Shown here: in pieces, positions 10,042-21,298 of the stretch
Layout of the letters: every line of letters starts with the position of its first letter
Numbering within the stretch: position 1 is the first letter of the stretch
From: Triplophysa rosa
Taxonomy: Eukaryota; Chordata; Actinopteri; Cypriniformes; Nemacheilidae
Assembly: GCF_024868665.1 (NCBI RefSeq)
Contig: NC_079914.1
Location: forward strand, 2,236,982 to 2,300,981
DNA: 64,000 nt
Direction of reading: 5' to 3'
The notes under the pieces: model-generated
What the model was told of the DNA's origin: nothing
Seen by the model: the letters and a program-made list of their open reading frames with translations, nothing else
Databases searched by the model: none
Program-made: the position numbers and the translations under genes

Positions 10042-11344
10042 TAGGGCTGTCAATCGATTAAAATATTTAATCGCGATTAATCGCATGATTGTAATGAGTT
10101 AACTTGTGATTAATCGCAACTTAATCGCACATTTTTATCCATTATAAATGTACCTTAAATGAATACTTTTCAAGTTTTTAATACTCTAATCAACATGGGC
10201 ATGGACAAATATTGATGCTTTATGCAAATGTATATTGTTTATTATTAGTGAAACCATACTCAATATAGAGCATGGAGACTAGACATGTTTCAAAGGTCAT
10301 AGATTTTTTTCAAAGAACTTGTACATGTCTATTAAACACATGAAAAAAACAGGAAAAACACAGGTTCCCATTACTTCTTTCTCTGCACTGAGCTATTTAC
10401 TTACACAAGCATGTTTACATTTTCGCAACTGTGATAGCTCGGTGGAGGCTGTGTGCAATGCAAGGTATATGCTCGAACGGATGCTGCCTGGCCGCGGCAA
10501 TCATGTTGCGTGCACTATCGGTGGTCAGTGGGCTAATTTTGAATTCAATATTCCACTGTCTGGCTACCTGCAGAAAGTGCTCAGCGCAAACGTCAGCATA
10601 GTGCCTCTCGTCTGTCTTCATGACTGTCAAAGCGTGCGACCGTAGTTTCCAGTGTGTGTCAAAATAATGAGCCGTGACCCCCAGGTAGCTATGGTTACTG
10701 AGGGAAGTCCAGTAATCTCTGGTGAGCGCAACCGTGTTTGTCTGTCTTATCGCCTCCTCAACTTTCGCTTTGTCCTCTTCGTAAGAGTCGTGAATCTTGC
10801 TTGTAACAGTGGCTCTCGAAGGTAGTTCATATGTGTAATCATTATATGCGATGCGAATAATTTCAAGTAGACCCTCATCCTCCACTACATTAACTGGCCT
10901 ACATGCTGTAGCCACCCATTTAGCTATCGATGTGGTGAGTCTGTTGCTTGTGAAGTTGTCCATCCGTCTCTGCTGAAAACAATCTAGTGTGGTCTGCCGT
11001 GAGGAGGAGAGCTCTCTGCGTCAGTTGTATGCTTCGCTTCAAGTGATATTTTAAACTCGACGTGCTGCGGTGATAACTTAATTCACATCGACAATAAATG
11101 CAGATCACTTTAGTCTTGTCGACAGAACCATCAGACATCGTTTTATATATGAATTTTACGTTCAGAAGACCTATTTATTTCTCCATTTCTGTTTGCTGCT
11201 GCACCGTTTACTTTCTCAAACTACGGGCAAGGCCAAGGTTCAAACAGAAAATGCGCGCTGCGTTAATCGCACGTTAATAAAATTAGTGCCGTTAAAAGGA
11301 ATTTGCGTTAATGTGTTATTAACGCGTTAATTTTGACAGCCCTA
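10042..11344 (-). mobile_element. hAT-superfamily transposon, internally deleted
   Basis: The ends are TAGGGCTGTCAA and TTGACAGCCCTA, and the flanks are an exact 8-bp duplication, GTTTTATT (10034-10041 and 11345-11352), the hallmark of hAT insertion. Subterminal regions are dense in TTAATCGC/GCGATTAA motifs, probable transposase-binding repeats. The 1.3-kb body encodes only a BED finger and part of the catalytic domain on the minus strand. The C-terminal dimerisation (hATC) region is absent. Confidence 0.93.
10415..11138 (-). pseudogene. hAT transposase (BED zinc finger plus partial catalytic domain)
   Basis: Two minus-strand frames form one ancestral gene. The first, from 11138, begins MSDGSVDKTK and holds the BED-finger cysteines (CIYC, residues 13-16) and a histidine in KYHL. 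The next His-containing residues lie in the adjacent frame, so a one-base deletion sits near 11035-11045. The second frame, from 10963, carries hAT catalytic landmarks: Asp83 in TRDYWTS, Asp149 in LTTDSARN and CIAHSLH at 168-174. It stops at 10415 without the C-terminal part of a full ~600-residue transposase. It resembles the BED-type ZBED transposases common in fish. It is not functional. Confidence 0.85.
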
Positions 11345-11352
11345 GTTTTATT

Positions 11353-12365
11353 TAAACATTTAAACATATGTATCAATTTATACAGCACATTGGGTTAGAT
11401 GATAATGTTATGCCAGGACCCTATAATTTAGTTTTGCAAGTCCAGATAAAACATTATTTCCTGACGATAAATTGTTTGATTTATCCAACCATTCTTTTTG
11501 TGTTAATAAAACACAAAAACCCTCTGTCCACTCACCATATTTAATAATCATGCTCTCCACGTTTTGCTGTGTTTGCTAAGTGCAAAAGACTAGCTATACA
11601 AACAAATAACAAAACTAATCTGCCATATCTGGAAAAAGTCAAACGGCATAGGATACTTACATTGTTTTGTTTTTTAAAAAACGAGGTGATTGTTTTTTGT
11701 CTCATCATTGCTTTTGTGTGGCAGTTATGCAGTCAATTTTTTTCAGGCCAGAAAAATCACCAGCTCAGGCATAGATGATGGCATTTGATCACTATGGTTA
11801 CCGCTACCACAGGCACAATTGAGGCTGCTAACAGCTCCTCATAGGACCCCGGGAGCGGGGTCAGGAGTCGTAGCAGGTTAGCAGGAGCACACGGAGCGCA
11901 CAGACAGTAAACGTCGGTGGCAGCACCATCGTGTGTGTTAATTGACAACAGAACAGCGTGTAGTGAGAACGTGGGTACAAAGTAATGGTGACCCGTAAAT
12001 TATTATTGTGCGTCAGCCTGTGTCTGCCCCGAATCGATTATGAAGCAGTGTCGGCAAAATAATTAAGGAGTACTTAGGCTAATGTACATAACGGAAACCC
12101 TGATTAATCCTCAGTTTTAATAACAATTAATAACAATCGCTCCGATGCCAAGCTCAACCGCTAGATGTCAATGTCCCATTCGGTTTCTTTAAATGCGACA
12201 AAACTACAGGGTCCCATTAAAACAAATTGCTTATTTAGTAAAATTAACATACAATGAAATTAAACAAATCATTTATTTAATACAATTATTATACAAGTAA
12301 AAAATAATATAAATAAATATAACATAAATGAAATAAAATATAAATAGCTATATTTTAGACACCTT
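11353..12365. other. Intergenic sequence, no gene seen
   Basis: AT-rich DNA with one GC-rich patch around 11830-11930. No supported coding frame or repeat terminus is visible. Confidence 0.4.
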
Positions 12366-12369
12366 CCAG

Positions 12370-12480
12370 GGGTGCATTTCCCGAACAACGACATAACTCG
12401 CTGGTTAACCACCATAGTACGATGCATCATTGGGGAAATTAACGATGTAGTTAAAACTGTTTCCCGAAACCTAGAGCACG
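12370..12480. repeat. Miniature element fragment
   Basis: GCATTTCCCGAA and, inverted, GTTTCCCGAAAC bracket about 100 bp with a GGTTAAC centre. This looks like a small inverted-repeat element. The superfamily is unclear. Confidence 0.4.
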
Positions 12481-12825
12481 TAGGTTCATGCGCATGCGCA
12501 CTTTTCAAAAACCAGCGCTTGAATTTTCTTAACAAACTAAAAGATGTCAAATTAAATTTGTATATATTTCGAATGATGGATAGAATGCACTGCATGTTTC
12601 TTGCTTAGTTTGCTCAAAGGCATGATGCATGTAAGTCTACATGTCATAATAATAAGGAACTATGCTTCTATGAAAGACCATGAATCTTTTTTCGTGTCAC
12701 TCAGCATGACTTTATTTCGTGTCACCCAGCACGACTTTCAATCTAACATATTTATAACATATTTGTCTCTTTCATATGTATAAATATTGTTTATATCAAC
12801 GCAATCTGATGGGAATTTGTAGGCT

Positions 12826-12960
12826 ACTTATTTCACGATGTGACTAATTCGTGTGAATTCCTACGATCTCATTCGTACGTTTTATTATGATTTGACCTTG
12901 CCCGGTGACGTTACGTTTAGGAGCGGGTTTAGGGTGGGCCTTTATCGTTGCTTTGCTAGC
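12826..12960. repeat. Degenerate foldback-element fragment
   Basis: The CGATGTGACTAATTCGTGTGAATTC block matches one arm of the better palindrome at 44822-45058. The other arm is not evident. Confidence 0.4.
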
Positions 12961-13027
12961 TCAAAAAATGTGTGCGTTTTAGCAGAATTAGCCTTTGCGG
13001 CGAGGTAAGGTGTTGGTTAGCAACCTC

Positions 13028-13876
13028 CCCAGCAAACACAGGACATTCTGACGTTGCCAGTTCATCTTCATTTGGTCACCGTCACATTACTTTGTGACCA
13101 CGTTTTGAGGACGTCTTGGCAACTTTCCATTGTATATAATTTTTTCAATGTTCTAGAAACGTCGTACCCACATCCTCAAATAACGTTGCTAATTACCCCA
13201 TGGAGAAGGTTGTAGCGATGTGGTATACTGGTCTTCAGATAACCTGGACACTGGTCATTTAATTAATTAATGAATTAAATTAGAATAATTTCTATTTATT
13301 ATATTATTATATGGAAAATTTATGATCTGAGTAAAATCTCTTATAATGTCAGGACGAATGCTATAAATCCGACTTTTCACAGCTATTAAACAGGAGTTTA
13401 ATAAGATACAACACAAAGCTGTGTTTCTATTTATTTAATGTACGCGTCTGATATGTGCATGCGCTTCTCCAACACGCGAGTTCTGCAAAGAGACGCATCG
13501 CAACATTAACGGTCATTTCGTTTTTTACCTCACTGAATGATATATTACTTTAGCGGTTTATTCATATTTTTTCTTTACTTTGTACCTTACATATGTGAGA
13601 GTAAAAACAGATTTTAGTGATTTTCGATCGATTTGGCGTATTTAAATAAATGGAACCTGGTGTTTATGAGTGTGACTGAAGAAGCGTTTGATTGTTGTGT
13701 CTAAAAAAGGGACATCCTGCTCAACTTACAGTATGTGGTAGGACAAGAATATAATGTTATGCTTAAAGATAATGTTTATTCATCCCTGTCAATAAATATC
13801 TGCTTGAAATCCTCTATATTGAGTTGAAGTCTTTGTTTATTTATGTCAGTATCTAAATAAAATATCTGATTGTGAT
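13028..13876 (+). mobile_element. Partial copy of an ACGT-rich inverted-repeat transposon
   Basis: The sequence starts CCCAGCAAACACAGGACATTCTGACG. It is homologous, in reverse complement, to the right portion of the element at 23605-25457 (from 25457 down to about 24050, skipping the LTR inserted there). Shared landmarks include GTGACCACGTTTTGAGGACGTC, CCTGGACACTGGTCATTTAATT and TTTTCGATCGATTTGGCG. The other half is missing, replaced by LTR-like sequence from 13879. Confidence 0.75.
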
Positions 13877-13878
13877 GT

Positions 13879-14169
13879 TGTCACAGTCTCGTCTGTCCTC
13901 CTGCCTGTTTCTCCAGTGTTCCCCCTTGGACTCCATTTCCCATCACGTCCCACGCTCCCACACCTGTCCCGTGTCTGCAATCCTCGCACCTGTCAGCAAT
14001 CCCCTCATCACCCGGACCACATACTCATCTCTGTTTACCGTTTTCTTTGTCTAGTCTCCGTTGTGTTACACTGTTTATCCCTGTTGGATTACGCTTGTTC
14101 CTCTTTATATTTGGTTTAGTTATTGAAAGTGTTATCCCTGCAATCCTCATCGTCTGTGGTTCCTGGCAG
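13879..14169 (+). repeat. Possible LTR fragment
   Basis: The sequence begins TGTCACAGTC and has the C/T-rich, intergenic style of fish gypsy LTRs (CCTCCTGCCTG, CACACCTGTCC). It abuts the broken edge of the preceding transposon. No second LTR, target duplication or internal gene supports it. Confidence 0.35.
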
Positions 14170-14638
14170 TCCCAGGAAGGAGGACTTCTTGGACATTTAC
14201 CATCGAGTGGACTGGGATAATCGCTCTATTAATACATGCTTTCTGATGGGATGGGATTGGTCTCCCATCGGTGTGTGTCCTTGGAATTCCAGGACAGAAC
14301 GTTGTTGAGTTCATCAGTCTCATCCTGGAAATGAATGGCACTCGCCTTCTGCGTGAGCGAGGCCATTCCAGATGAGACTGATCATCATCGAATCCCATTG
14401 CCGGAAAAACAAGCCTCTGGTTCAGGCGCAGCCGAGGGATAACGGAGGCTAGACGTTATTGTTAATAGCGCTGTCAATATGGATATTTATCTTAAACAAA
14501 TGCATAGTATACTGTAGATTCGCTTCAGAAGACCTTTGTTAAGACCACAGAGCTGTGTTGAGCAGTTTTTTGGTCAATGGATGCACTTTTTGGAGCTTCA
14601 AAAAATTGACCACCATTCACTCATTCTCCCATTCTACC
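14170..14638. other. Unassigned sequence with a short open stretch
   Basis: A frame over about 14280-14440 stays open and has protein-like composition (EFISLILEMNG...REREAIPDE), but I do not recognise the family. It could be a remnant of the retroelement whose LTR-like sequence precedes it. Confidence 0.25.
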
Positions 14639-14826
14639 TGTTACGCCTCACAGGCAACAGTAAGTAAAATAAAACCATAGAGAGACTTTAAATATAATAT
14701 AAAGATTTATTATATATGAGGGTGAAGCTTCAGGGGTAGACCAGGCCAAACAATAAACAAAAATGTCTATTTTTGAAAAACGTCTTGGTTACGGATGTAA
14801 CCTCGGTTCCCTGATGGAGGGAACGA

Positions 14827-14989
14827 GACGTTGTGTCGAACCGACAGAATGGGGTTTGTCTTGAGAACCTATCATCTTCTGAGTATTTCGAAAAGGCCAA
14901 TGAAAATTGGCGAATGAAATTTGCATGCCGGGCTCCTCCCCGGATGTCCGGGTATAAGAGGGAAGCCGGCGTGCTCATTCATTCACCTT
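14827..14989 (+). repeat. DIRS left inverted terminal repeat
   Basis: This 163-bp segment, from GACGTTGTGTCGAACC to ATTCATTCACCTT, recurs inverted at 20498-20660 with few differences. It includes a GGGTATAAGAGGGAAG stretch that could act as a TATA-containing promoter. The terminal 44 bp outside it (14783-14826) are unique to this end and pair with the internal complementary region. Confidence 0.9.
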
Positions 14990-15057
14990 TGGTCTGAGGA
15001 GCCTAAAGCATCCTCCCCCGACTGCTGGGGTGGGCGGCCAGTGTTGTGGCATGAGGG

Positions 15058-15166
15058 ACACAACGTCTCGTTCCCTCCATCAGGGAACCGAGGTTACATC
15101 CGTAACCAAGATGTTCCCTTTCTGTCGGTTTCTCGACGTTGTGTCGAACCGACAGAATGGGGTTCC
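15058..15166. repeat. DIRS internal complementary region
   Basis: The left part (CGTCTCGTTCCCTCCATCAG ... CGTAACCAAGA) is the reverse complement of the element's left end. The right part (GTTCCCTTTCTGTCGG ... AATGGGGTT) is the reverse complement of its right end. The junction at about 15111 thus gives both exact ends of the element. It is thought to template completion of the linear ends and circularisation during DIRS replication. Confidence 0.9.
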
Positions 15167-15879
15167 TATGGAAAACGCCACAGCACTGAGCCGCGTCACA
15201 ATCTCTGCGGAGCGACGTTGACTGGCCTGGGCGAGTCAGATGAACACGCTAACGCGAAATTATGACCTTCCAGTGAGAGGAAGGGGGACCCAGAGCTTTC
15301 CACAAAAAGTTGGGAAGCCCCCTAACGCCGGCTGTCACGGGCGGAGGCCTAATTCTCTAAAATGGCAAGAAGACGCCCAGCACCGTACGGGCCACTGGGT
15401 AAGCATTATTCCCGCTGGGGGAAAAACGCTGCAGAGGCCACTACCTACTGTAGGGAGGAATTAGTGGAGACACCACATGGTCTCACCATCAGGGGAGAAC
15501 TCATGGGAGGAATGTGCGGACTGCAGGAGTTAACCGCAAGGTGGGAGTCCACCTGGGGAGGTCATGGGTTGCCAAGGTGGGAACCATACATGAGGATACA
15601 TCAGACGGAACAGCCCACGGAGGGGGTGTTACCACGTCTGGAGCACTAGGTCCGGTTAGAGCTATGTGGGAGATAACTCAACTGTTCCCCGGCCTAAGGG
15701 GGCAGGGCTGCTCTGCCCAGCCTGTCCCCTGGAAGGGTGCTTAGTGATGGATGGAATGCATGTTCTTTACCCGAGGGGAAAGAAGTGAGGCTGGATCGCC
15801 ACTGCTCCCCCCGGAGGGGGAAGGGCTTCCGCAGGCGTATGCCCTACCGGCTGCCGGTCCCACACCTTGCCAGGATGTG
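15167..15879 (-). other. DIRS 3' non-coding region
   Basis: This sequence lies between the recombinase remnant and the internal complementary region. Frames on both strands lack recognisable domains, and the plus-strand ones are shadows. Confidence 0.5.
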
Positions 15880-16910
15880 GGCTGACACCGGTTCTGCGTG
15901 TAGGTATTAGAACCTCACGGAGTTGTTAGGCATAGCCCAACCCGCAGCTCTGCAGATGTCTGGCAGAGAGGCGCCCTGAGCCAGCCACGAGGGGTGAGCC
16001 TCACCCCCAACGGGCAGGGGCGAAGAGATTGGTATGCCCGAACGAGGGACAGCCTGCTGACCTCCGAACAGACAAGAGCTGCTCAGAGCTTCTGGGCTCT
16101 GCGTCCGGTCCAAGTAGAGGCGCCGTGCGCGTACTGGACAGAACACGGATAGGTTGGGTCTTCCTCCCCGGTGGGGAGCGCCTGCACCACCTGGTCTCCC
16201 GGGAGGGTGGTGGGAACCTTGGGCACGTAGCCGGGTTGGGGTCTCAAGATCACGTGAGAATCCCGGCCCCGAGTTCTAGGCAATCTGTGGACACGGAGGG
16301 TGCTTGCAGATCCCCTACCCTCTTGGAGGTGAGCGCCATGCGGAAAAACCGTCTTTACCAAGACTGAGAAAGAGCAGCAATCCCAAGAGGCTCGAAGGGG
16401 GCGGGGCCTCTTGGGGCCCGCCACCTAGGTCGCAAGAGGGTACGGAGCGCGGAAAAGTGGTCACCCTCTCGCGCCCCTTAGGAACCTAATGACCAGGCTG
16501 TGCTGTCCCAGAGGCTACCCAGCACTTGGGTCATGATGAGCGGCCGTAGCGGCTACATACATTCCCAGTGTGGAGGGGGAGAGGTTACTCCCCCGCTCTC
16601 TTGAGGACGGGACAGCTCGTACCCGACCGAGCGACTCCGCGGGTCTTCTCGGCGAGAAGAGCACCAGAACGAGAAGAGGCGCCACCTATGGGCGTATAGC
16701 CGCCCAGTGGCCAAAGCCCTTAGCCTGAGTGACGTCCCAACCGGACTGGGGGTGGGTCACTCAGGATCTCCTCGTCCCGTCCAGACATGGAGACCAGGTT
16801 TTGCCTGGGATGCCGTAACGTGCCCCTTCCCCTGGAGAAGCTGTTCGCCAGGGGGAGCGGCCAGGGTGGAGTTGTTGTCAGAGCCTCAGCTCCTAGAACC
16901 AAGTCCTGGT
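15880..16910 (-). pseudogene. DIRS tyrosine recombinase remnant
   Basis: DIRS elements integrate with a tyrosine recombinase rather than a DDE integrase. Minus-strand pieces include SHVILRPQPGYVPKV (16083-16424 frame), the CPVRARRLYLDRTQ block, and AQGASLPDICRAAGWAMPNN near the C-terminus (15907-16146 frame). The segment that should hold the HxxR catalytic pair is deleted or scrambled. The codon following RF, where the family has its catalytic tyrosine, is TAA (plus-strand TTA at 15907-15909). The pieces lie in different frames. This enzyme cannot work. Confidence 0.8.
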
Positions 16911-16914
16911 TAGG

Positions 16915-18690
16915 CCAAAGGGGCGTAACTAGTACCACTTGATGCTCCTCTTCCCTGGCCTTGCACAGGACCTGTGCAATGAGGCTCACTGGGGGGAAGC
17001 GTACTTCCGCTTGTCCCGCGGCCAGCTGTGCGCAAGGGCATCCGTGCCGAGGGTACCTCGGACAGGGAGTACCAAAGCGGACAATGGGAGGAGTCCGGGG
17101 AGGCAACAGGACCACCTGTGCCTGGCCGAACTGCCCCAAATGAGCCGGCTGCGCGGGGAGGGAGTCGCCACTCTCCGCGAGGCGTCGACTGATGAGAGAG
17201 CGCATCGACTGTCTGGTTCAGGACGCCCGGGATGTGTGTGGCTTGCAGGGAGCTGATCACCTGCTGACTCCAGAGGAGGAGGCGTCGGGCGAGTCATGTT
17301 AGCTGCTGTGAGTGAAGAATACGCCACAGCAGCTGTGCTGTCCGACTGGACCAGCACGTGCTTCCCTGCACGAGAGGTAGTAGCCTCCTAAATGCAAGTA
17401 GCACAACCAACAACTCTAGGCAGTTGAAATGCCAACGCAGGCGGGGGCCCGTCCACCGCCCCGACACTGCTTGCCCGTTGCACACGGCACCCCAACCTTG
17501 CAGGGAGGCATCCCAAAGGGGACCCCTGTCCGCAAAAAGGTCATGGAGACCAGGGGGTTAGGGTGTGTCGGCAGAAAAGCGTGTGACCATACGCCACGCT
17601 CTCCAAGGAACTTGACTCTGCAGCCAGTGTTGGAGCGGTCGTATGTGCATCGACCCGAGGGGGACCACCCCCGCCGAGGATGCCATGTATCCCAGGAGCC
17701 TCTTGTTACAGGGGGACCGCTGACTGTCTGATCTTCAGGCAGTTCAACACTGATTGGGCGCGCTAGTCAGTCGCGCTGCCTCTGGGACAGAGGACAGAGG
17801 ACAGAGGCCGCTCGTGAGGACAGAGTCGAGTTCCATACCGAGAAAGAGGATGCTCTGCACCGGGGAGAGCTTGCTCTTTTCTCAGTTGACCTGTAGCCCC
17901 ACCGATCTAGGTGCCGGAGCACCAGGTCCCTGTGTGTACAAAACAGATCTCGAGAGTGTGCCAAAACTTCAGCCAGTCGTCGAGATAGTTAGTACCCGCA
18001 CACCCCCTTCCCAACGGGGAAGGAGGGCGGCTTCCACGACCTTCGTAAAGACTAGTGGAGACAGGGACAGACCGAAGGGGAGGACCCTGTACTGATATGC
18101 CCGTCCCTCGAACGCGAACCGTCGGAACGGCCGACGTTGAGGGAGGATCGAGACATGAAGTACGTGTCCTTCAGGTCGACTGCCATGAACCGGTCCTGAC
18201 ACCTGACGGACGTCAGGATGTGCTTCTGCGTGATCAACCTGAAAGGCAGCTATTGTGTAGGTGCCTGTTCAGAACACACAGACCCAAGATAGGGCGCAAC
18301 CCCCCGCCTTTCTTGGGGACAATGAAGTACAGGCTGTAAAACCCGTTGCACATCTCGGCTGGTGAGACGGGCTTGATTACTCCCTTCACCAGAAGGGTGG
18401 CGACCTCGGCCCGAAGTATGGGAATATCCTCTGACTGAGGTATATCGCCTTGAACTTGACGGGCGTGAGGCGACTGGATCGCGTAGCTGAGACGGATCGT
18501 CTTCCCTAGCCAGCCTGACAGTCTGGGAAGCCGGACAGGCTCCCAGAAATGAGACGGAACTAAAGGTACGATCTTTTTCATCGTCCCCCGGGGGGTGGTT
18601 CGATGGCTAGCAGTACGGATTCCTTGCCGGGGGAGGTCCCCCGGGGAGGAGATCAGCTCTGCTGTTTTTCCTGCCTGGTGACTGCGCAGC
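16915..18690 (-). pseudogene. DIRS reverse transcriptase and RNase H remnant
   Basis: RT motifs in order on the minus strand are AEVATLLVKGVIKPV and YFIVPKKGGGLRPIL (18234-18755 frame), FMAVDLKDTYF, FAFEGRAYQYRVLPFGLS and, one frame over, a YLDDWL active site near 17975-17990. The thumb region (HSRDLFCTHRDLVLRHL) follows. RNase H is recognisable by HFNCLELLVVLLAF, VQSDSTAAVAY and HIPGVLNQTVDALSHQ, then a conserved FPPVSLIAQVLCK stretch at about 17010. At least four frame changes are needed to read through. In intact elements this protein makes cDNA from element RNA. Confidence 0.88.
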
Positions 18691-18699
18691 TCAACGCAC

Positions 18700-20497
18700 T
18701 GTCTGACTGAGAGTGCTGAGGGCTGGTGTTTATACTCGACATTGCGCTTCACCATGACGCAACGTCGAGTTTGCCGTTCACCGTCGTGCAGAGGGTGGGG
18801 GCGGCTGTGATAACCCCGAGAGAGAGGAAACTCTCCTTAGAGAGTAAGTGGGCGCTAGCCCCCCGGAGGGGGCCAGCAGATGGAGAGACGGGGCAGGATC
18901 CGTCCCTATCCGACTTCCCACGATGTGGCTGGGGTCGGGCCCAATGGTAGCCTCGATCCCCCTGAGGTCTTCCCATGAGGGCCGCTTCGCCGCGGCCTGA
19001 TGGGGCGATGGTCTCTCTTCGCTGTCCCTCCAGGGGGGGCCGCCTGAGTGGGGGGCGCCAGAGCTGGAGGGCGTCGAAGAGGACCAGGGCTGCGGGAAGC
19101 AGGCATGCACGGGACTCGACGGCGAGGCGGCCGAGTCGCGGCACGGAGGACTGCTTCTTTACTGTCGAGAATCCTCCGGGGAGGCCTCACTCGACAGTAA
19201 CACCAACCAGCCCCCCCCTTGCGAGACGGGTGCGTCGAGAAGCGGACCTTCTCAGCGCTACTCATCTGCGCAAGGATCGGCCAGAGGAGTTTCTCATGGA
19301 CCACAAGTGTGGACATCGTCCGACCCAGGGCCCCCAGGCGGCAACTCCACCTGGGGACACCGACGCATCCTCCAGCTGTCTCAACCTCGAGGGAAGAGAG
19401 GGTGACGAACTTTGTTTGACGTGAAACGTGCGGAAGGGGGTTCCAGGTCTTCCAGAATCCTCATGCATTCCGGTAAACAGCACTGGTGGCGGGCGTCGGA
19501 GCCGCTCGATAACCCGACGGCGCCATGTACCAGCCGCGAGACGCCGCGGAAGCAGTCGGGCAGCTGCAACCCACCCACGCGGCCCGGGAAAGCATGCTGA
19601 CGGAGTCCGTTCTGCCTGACTCGACCCTCGTGCGAGCTCTCCAACCCGCCCAAGCATGTGGTGGCAGCTCGCGAATGGAAGGCCGGAGTTCGAGAGAAAC
19701 GACACGGGAAGGCAACGGATACAAAAGAAGTAAGAACACGAACGTCAAACCAGAGGATGCAAAGCGCTAAGACTTCGAAAAATGGGTTATCAAACAGGAA
19801 AGGAGAAGCAACAGATGAGCAACCAACACCGCGGGGAAAGAGGCGAAGAGTGCTTACAGACCCGAGGAATACGTCGGAGGATCGGATGCAGTACGTCACC
19901 CCCCGATGCTGCAAGAGACATCTCATCATCACGCATCGTGTCCGAATACGTGATTGAGGAATAAGACGGCGGACCGTCTCCTGGGGAACGGTCAGACGAG
20001 CGAGACGAGGTGTGAACGGTCCGTGAGCCAGTGGCTGGCGGATTATCGCTCACAGTAATCCTCATATCACCCTCGCTGCTTGCCGTAGCGGACGGCAGGG
20101 CCGTAGTCCTGCCGCCACGGAACGGGGAGCAAACGAGGTGGTGGCTGAGTCCCGTGGGAACACAGCCACCTGTGACGCAACGTCTGAATCGTCACCGCCC
20201 GCAGTGCGGGCAGGACGTATCCACAACGTCTGCCCCAGCGTACTGGAAGCAGGCATTGTGTCCGTCCCCCTCCTCGATGAGTGTGTTGCACCCATGAGAA
20301 CAGCGGGACAAGCCACGCTGGAGAAATTTGCTCTTTTAGAAAAGGAAATTGCTCGAACACCTCCGGAACTGCCGAGACGCCCAGGGGAGAGTCACTGCAG
20401 GAAGGGACCGTCCGCTGTCCACGTCGTAGATTCCAGCAGAAAGAATGATCACCAGATCGTAGAGAAGCTCATCAGATGCGTAGGCTCTGAAGAACAG
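18700..20497 (-). pseudogene. DIRS ORF1 (gag-like) region, degraded
   Basis: Between the RT and the right terminal repeat lie several minus-strand frames (e.g. 19381-19932, 18906-19316, 20062-20316) rich in Ser, Pro and Arg. None is long enough for an intact ORF1, and none has a diagnostic motif I can name. Assignment rests on position in the DIRS layout. Long frames on the plus strand here are shadows of GC-rich sequence. Confidence 0.55.
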
Positions 20498-20660
20498 AAG
20501 GTGAATGAATAAGCACGCCGGCTTCCCTCTTATACCCGGACATCCGGGGAGGAGTCCGGCATGCAAATTTCATTCGCCAATTTTCATTGGCCTTTTCTAA
20601 ATACTCAGAAGATGATAGGTTCTCAAGACAAACCCCATTCTGTCGGTTCGACACAACGTC
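20498..20660 (-). repeat. DIRS right inverted terminal repeat
   Basis: This is the inverted partner of 14827-14989. The outermost bases to 20682 (CAGAAAGGGAAC) match the right half of the internal complementary region and fix the element end. Confidence 0.9.
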
Positions 20661-20682
20661 GAGAGACCGACAGAAAGGGAAC

Positions 20683-21298
20683 TGATATTTCCTCAAATGA
20701 AAACATAAAACTTAAAGACAACAGAACTTACCTAACTCCCTAAACAAAAACAAGGTAAAAAGATGCACAGTAAAAGAAATGGCGTCTAACCCCCTACTCC
20801 CTCTAATAAAGCGGTATAAAGAGAATAACTCTGATAATTAACGCAAATTGTCAAAACAAAGCATCAAACAGGCAAAACAAAGCATCAAATCTATTGTCCC
20901 ACAAATTCAAATAGTCGCATGTCACATTTGACAAACGCTCGAGTCTGACAACGAACGGGTAACAAAACGAAGTCAATATAGCTGGCTGGCGCCCATGCCC
21001 TAGCTGGCAATGCGACGCCAAGATGAGGGGTGGGACTCCTCCTTTTGATGTCATGCCGAGAGAGAACGGACCTATGGTCGTTGGTAACGAATCATCTGGG
21101 AACGCGTTGACACGCCCATCATTTTTTGTCTGTAATAAGACAGCTCCTGCTCCGTTTCCACTAGCATCAACTTCTAGTAGGAAAGGACGATCAAAGTTTG
21201 GGGTGGAAAGTACAGGGGCACAATACAGTAACGTTTTCAAAGCCTCAAAGGCAGATTTACATACCGAAGACCATCGGAAAGCGATGGCTTTACATAAT
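20683..21298 (-). pseudogene. Gmr1-like RNase H start and 3' non-coding region
   Basis: From 21298 leftwards the minus strand reads a short connection (AFEALKTLLYCAPVLSTPN) and the first RNase H block, FLLEVDASGNGAGAVLLQ, with its catalytic Asp at about 21168. Homology is lost after about 21110, where the frame runs on without recognisable motifs, so most of RNase H is deleted. The rest, to the DIRS edge at 20683, is AT-rich and may be 3' UTR or LTR. Confidence 0.7.

Larger units (their letters stand above)
14783..20682 (-). mobile_element. DIRS tyrosine-recombinase retrotransposon, degenerate
   Basis: The 5.9-kb element has the full DIRS architecture: inverted terminal repeats (14827-14989 against 20498-20660, both 163 bp), non-repeated extreme ends, and an internal complementary region (15058-15166). 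The left half of that region is complementary to the left terminus and the right half to the right terminus. Minus-strand fragments follow the DIRS order of gag, RT, RNase H and tyrosine recombinase. All genes are shifted or cut. No target duplication is expected for recombinase-mediated insertion, and none is seen. It lies inside the 3' non-coding part of the Gmr1-like element. Confidence 0.92.

Noticed and set aside
14921..20512. Many long plus-strand frames across the DIRS element
   Set aside because: All recognised DIRS motifs read on the minus strand. The plus-strand frames are shadows of GC-rich sequence.
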